The position numbers and the translations under genes are program-made. Positions 13,971-16,014 of a DNA stretch of 16,014 bases are shown here, piece after piece. The notes beneath the pieces were generated by a model. That model did not search any database and was not told where the DNA came from. It saw only the letters and a program-made list of their open reading frames with translations. Position 1 is the stretch's first letter. Each line of letters begins with the position of its first letter. Source of the DNA: Spirochaetaceae bacterium (lineage in GTDB: Bacteria > Spirochaetota > Spirochaetia > Treponematales > Breznakiellaceae); assembly GCA_031290405.1 (NCBI GenBank), contig JAITNO010000044.1, forward strand, positions 1 to 16,014, written 5' to 3'.

Positions 13971-14182
13971 TCGTCTCTGCCTTTTTGCATTGAGGTTTGG
14001 AAAGCCGCGTAACGCTCGTCGCTCATGTGCAAGGCCCCCGCAAAACGCTGGGAAAGTTTTTGCGCGCCCTGCGGCTTCTTGAAAGGAGACAGGCGGATGA
14101 GGCTCAATTGTTCCAGGTCGCGCAACAGGCGAAGGACGCCGGCGTCAATGACTTCAACAGTCATGGTGGTACTTTGTTTCAT
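13949..14182 (-). CDS. Putative VapB-type antitoxin
   Basis: 77 residues from ATG 14182 (MKQSTTMTVEV); ATG 14164 (MTVEVIDAGVL) is an alternative. The same frame stays open upstream to 14269 (codon M at the far end) but that extension is hydrophobic and unconvincing. The N-terminal part (VEVIDAGVLRLLRDLEQLSLIRL) could be a small strand-helix DNA-binding unit. The C-terminal part (QRFAGALHMSDERYAAFQTSMQKGRDEWKRPI) has the look of an antitoxin tail that binds a PIN toxin. No strong ribosome binding site precedes either ATG. It overlaps the toxin by 22 bases and would normally repress its own operon with the toxin. The family is assigned mainly from position and size. Confidence 0.75.
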   Translation of the reverse strand: MKQSTTMTVEVIDAGVLRLLRDLEQLSLIRLSPFKKPQGAQKLSQRFAGALHMSDERYAAFQTSMQKGRDEWKRPIS

Positions 14183-14260
14183 GGTAAAATTGTTGCACAG
14201 GATGGGAAAATGCGCAAGTGCGCGCCCCTTCTTGCCGAAAAGGAAACAGAGGAATTTGCA

Positions 14261-15013
14261 ATGCAACAAAAATCAAACTGTGTGTGTTTTAGCTTACTGA
14301 CGGTCTTACTCCTTCTGTCTTCGTGTCAGAGCGCGCCGCCTGCGCGGGAGGAGGCGCCCCAGGCGCAGCCCGAAGCGCCGTCGCAGGAAGGGGTCGCGGT
14401 CGCGGTCGTCGAGGATGTCGTCGTCGCGGAAGAGCCCCTGCCGCCTGACTTCGACGGCCTGGGACTCCTCATCGCCGAAGCGCAGGACAGACGGCGGGAG
14501 GTCGCCCATGACAAACTCGAAGAGCTGGGCGGCGACGCGCTGGTCCTCGCCGACAAGTCCCTGCAAAATGCGGAAGCGGTCTTTAACGCGGGCCCCGCTT
14601 CTTCGACGGACGGCGAAAAGGCCGGCGCCCTGGCGAGCGCGCAGGCGTCCCTGGACGCATACAAGGCCGTCTTGCGCGAACATTGGCTGGGAAGGTCGGG
14701 CGAGATACGCGGCCGAGCGGGCGCGGCGCGGCAGGAAGCGCTCAAGGCAAAGGCCGACGTCGCCGTGCGGGACGGCTTTGCCGCCGGCGAAGGGGTCTTT
14801 AACAACGGCGAGGCCTTGTTCACATCGGAAGAGTACAAGCTTTCCGTCCCCTATTACCTGGAGGCTGAGTCTTTGTTTGTGGCGGCGGCGTCTGAAGCCG
14901 CCGAAAAGAGGCGCCTGGCGGCGGCCGCACTGGAATCCGCGGATAAAAAGATTGAGGAAAGCGAGAAGATTGCCGCCGATGCGGATATCGCGCTCAACGG
15001 AGGTCAGATATGA
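14261..15013 (+). CDS. Putative lipoprotein with helical repeats
   Basis: 250 residues from ATG 14261, with AGAGGA about 7 bases upstream. MQQKSNCVCFSLLTVLLLLSSC is a lipoprotein signal (Cys22), followed by a proline/glutamate-rich spacer (APPAREEAPQAQPEAPSQ). The rest is strongly helical and alanine-rich with many heptad-like stretches (LIAEAQDRRREVAHDKLEELGGDALVLADKSLQNAEAVFNAG; ADVAVRDGFAAGEGVFNNGEALFTSEEYKLSVPYYLEAESLF), suggesting degenerate TPR-like helix pairs. It overlaps the following LysM gene by four bases (ATGA) and probably works with it at the peptidoglycan layer. No enzyme motif. The upstream region is antisense to the antitoxin gene. Confidence 0.85.
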   Translation: MQQKSNCVCFSLLTVLLLLSSCQSAPPAREEAPQAQPEAPSQEGVAVAVVEDVVVAEEPLPPDFDGLGLLIAEAQDRRREVAHDKLEELGGDALVLADKSLQNAEAVFNAGPASSTDGEKAGALASAQASLDAYKAVLREHWLGRSGEIRGRAGAARQEALKAKADVAVRDGFAAGEGVFNNGEALFTSEEYKLSVPYYLEAESLFVAAASEAAEKRRLAAAALESADKKIEESEKIAADADIALNGGQI

Positions 15014-15762
15014 AACGATTCTTAACTGCCGTCGTCATGCTGAACGCGGCCCTTGCCGCATTCTCGGCGGCAACGGACGCGCCCCCCGCCGGCGACGCGG
15101 AGGCCTTGTCCGCCAACCGCTTCTATGCGGAAAGCATCAAGTGCAACAACCTCGCCCGCCTTTCCTTTGCCGGCGGCGATTACGACGCGGCCTTGCGCTA
15201 TTCGGCGGAGTCGTTAAAAAACGCCGCCCTGTCCAACGACTACGTTACCCAGCGGCTCAAGATCGCCGCCGCGACGAGGAAAATCGACGAGGCCGAGTCG
15301 CGCTTGAAGTGGGCGGACAGAACGCGCGCCTCCGCCTACTTCCCCAAAGAGGTTGAGGCGGCAAAGGGCTTCTTCGACCAAGCTCTTAGCGCGCGAGGGG
15401 CCAACGAATGGGACTCCGCCCTAAACAACGCGATCAACGTTGTGGAAACTTTGGCCGCCGTTACCGCTCCCCCGTCCGAAAAGTCACCGCCTGAGGCAAA
15501 CGCCGCGCTGCCGTCTCAGTACAAGGTGCGCCCCTGGGACGCCTTCGGCGATTGCTTTTGGAACATCGCGGGGAGGCCGTGGGCGTACAACAACCCATTC
15601 AAGTGGCCCATACTCTACACCGCCAACAAATCAAAGCTTACCGACCCGGACAACCCCGACCTGATAGAGCCCGGACTCGTGCTGGACATTCCTTCAATCA
15701 ACGGCGAAAAACGCGAGGGGATGTGGGATTCGGGAAGAAGGTATTCGCCCCTGGACAGGTAG
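15010..15762 (+). CDS. LysM-domain periplasmic protein with TPR-like helices
   Basis: 250 residues. A cleavable signal peptide covers about residues 1-20 (MKRFLTAVVMLNAALAAFSA). Residues 35-150 form helical pairs (RLSFAGGDYDAALRYSAESLKNAAL is TPR-like). Residues about 171-230 are a LysM-like peptidoglycan-binding segment: YKVRPWDAFGDCFWNIAG, KWPILYTANKSKLTDPDNPDLIEPGLVLDIP, the usual Y-x-V ... L-W-x-I-A ... W ... I/L-Y-x-A-N ... I-x-P-G-x-x-L-x-I-P pattern with a treponemal-style insert (RPWAYNNP). GGAGGT lies 5 bases before the ATG, which overlaps the previous stop as ATGA. It probably holds the upstream lipoprotein or a larger complex onto the cell wall. Confidence 0.9.
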   Translation: MKRFLTAVVMLNAALAAFSAATDAPPAGDAEALSANRFYAESIKCNNLARLSFAGGDYDAALRYSAESLKNAALSNDYVTQRLKIAAATRKIDEAESRLKWADRTRASAYFPKEVEAAKGFFDQALSARGANEWDSALNNAINVVETLAAVTAPPSEKSPPEANAALPSQYKVRPWDAFGDCFWNIAGRPWAYNNPFKWPILYTANKSKLTDPDNPDLIEPGLVLDIPSINGEKREGMWDSGRRYSPLDR

Positions 15763-15777
15763 CCTGGGCGTGCGCGC

Positions 15778-16014
15778 CTACTGCTTCATGCCGATGGCGA
15801 AGTGCACCAGGTAGTCGATGAACGAGGCGAGGGCGGCGAGGGCGCACAGGCTGAAGAGGACGACGGCGACGAGCCGGAAATGTTCGCTGCCGGGTATGAC
15901 GCTCCAGCCGCCCTTTTCGTAGAGCTGGACGGCGAGCGTCCAAAAGCCCGCCGTAACGTAGAGCACGGTTTTAAGCTTCCCGCCCGGCCGCGCGGCAATG
16001 GCGACGCCCTTTTT
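15778..16014 (-). CDS. C-terminal part of a PgsA-like CDP-alcohol phosphatidyltransferase
   Basis: 78 residues are visible and the frame is open to the window edge, so the N-terminal part, including the CDP-alcohol signature, lies outside. The visible RPGGKLKTVLYVTAGFWTL matches the conserved GK-x-KT motif before the last membrane segments of PgsA (phosphatidylglycerophosphate synthase), and the end (RLVAVVLFSLCALAALASFIDYLVHF) matches its last two hydrophobic helices. PgsA makes phosphatidylglycerol phosphate from CDP-diacylglycerol and glycerol-3-phosphate at the inner membrane. A GTG within the frame at 15966 is not a likely start because the conserved GK-x-KT motif lies upstream of it. 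It converges with the LysM gene, 15 bases apart. Confidence 0.7.
   Translation of the reverse strand, partial: KKGVAIAARPGGKLKTVLYVTAGFWTLAVQLYEKGGWSVIPGSEHFRLVAVVLFSLCALAALASFIDYLVHFAIGMKQ

Noticed and set aside
13949..14269. Longer 106-residue form of the antitoxin
   Set aside because: The extra N-terminal residues are hydrophobic and unlike an antitoxin; ATG 14182 or 14164 fits the size of the family better.

Overview
The window looks like the chromosome of a treponeme-like spirochaete, probably gut-associated and moderately GC-rich. The evidence is protein style rather than any marker gene: an Era GTPase with GRPSAGKST in place of the usual GRPNVGKST, a LysM protein with a long treponemal-style LysM segment, several lax-lipobox lipoproteins, a DUF3332 lipoprotein, a FemX-like ligase and membrane-anchored periplasmic proteins. 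The genus is an inference; there is no rRNA or tRNA in the window.

Layout. (1) 1-2063: 3' part of atpA, then atpG, the end of an F-type ATP synthase operon; atpD and atpC do not follow. (2) 2112-2534: a GtrA-family membrane protein on the minus strand. (3) 2700-6652: a four-gene plus-strand operon of era, a membrane-anchored periplasmic-binding-like protein, a TPR protein and a GNAT acetyltransferase; its middle is clearly more AT-rich than the flanks. (4) 6649-9502: a tightly overlapped minus-strand operon of a PutP-like Na+/solute symporter, a lipoprotein and trmB. (5) 9503-10493: nearly 1 kb without a convincing gene. It holds GC-rich dispersed repeat copies with strong hairpins, a 21-bp tandem repeat array of about 16 units, and a promoter with a perfect -35 box. 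(6) 10494-12453: a Fn3-like protein of unknown function, two tandem paralogous small ribbon-helix-helix-like proteins, a run of three hairpins and a DUF3332 lipoprotein, closed by a very strong terminator. (7) 12520-14182: on the minus strand, a VapB-like antitoxin, a VapC/PIN toxin and a FemX-like peptidoglycan bridge ligase. (8) 14261-15762: a coupled pair of envelope proteins, a helical lipoprotein and a LysM protein. (9) 15778-16014: the C-terminus of a PgsA-like phosphatidyltransferase, running off the window.

Most genes are housekeeping or envelope functions. The accessory part is 9540-12000 (repeats, orphan Fn3-like gene, RHH pair, structured spacers) plus the toxin-antitoxin pair. No complete novel system is demonstrated. 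The best candidates for something undescribed are the 21-bp array with its internally inverted units beside the Fn3-like gene, and the tandem RHH genes with structured spacers on both sides.
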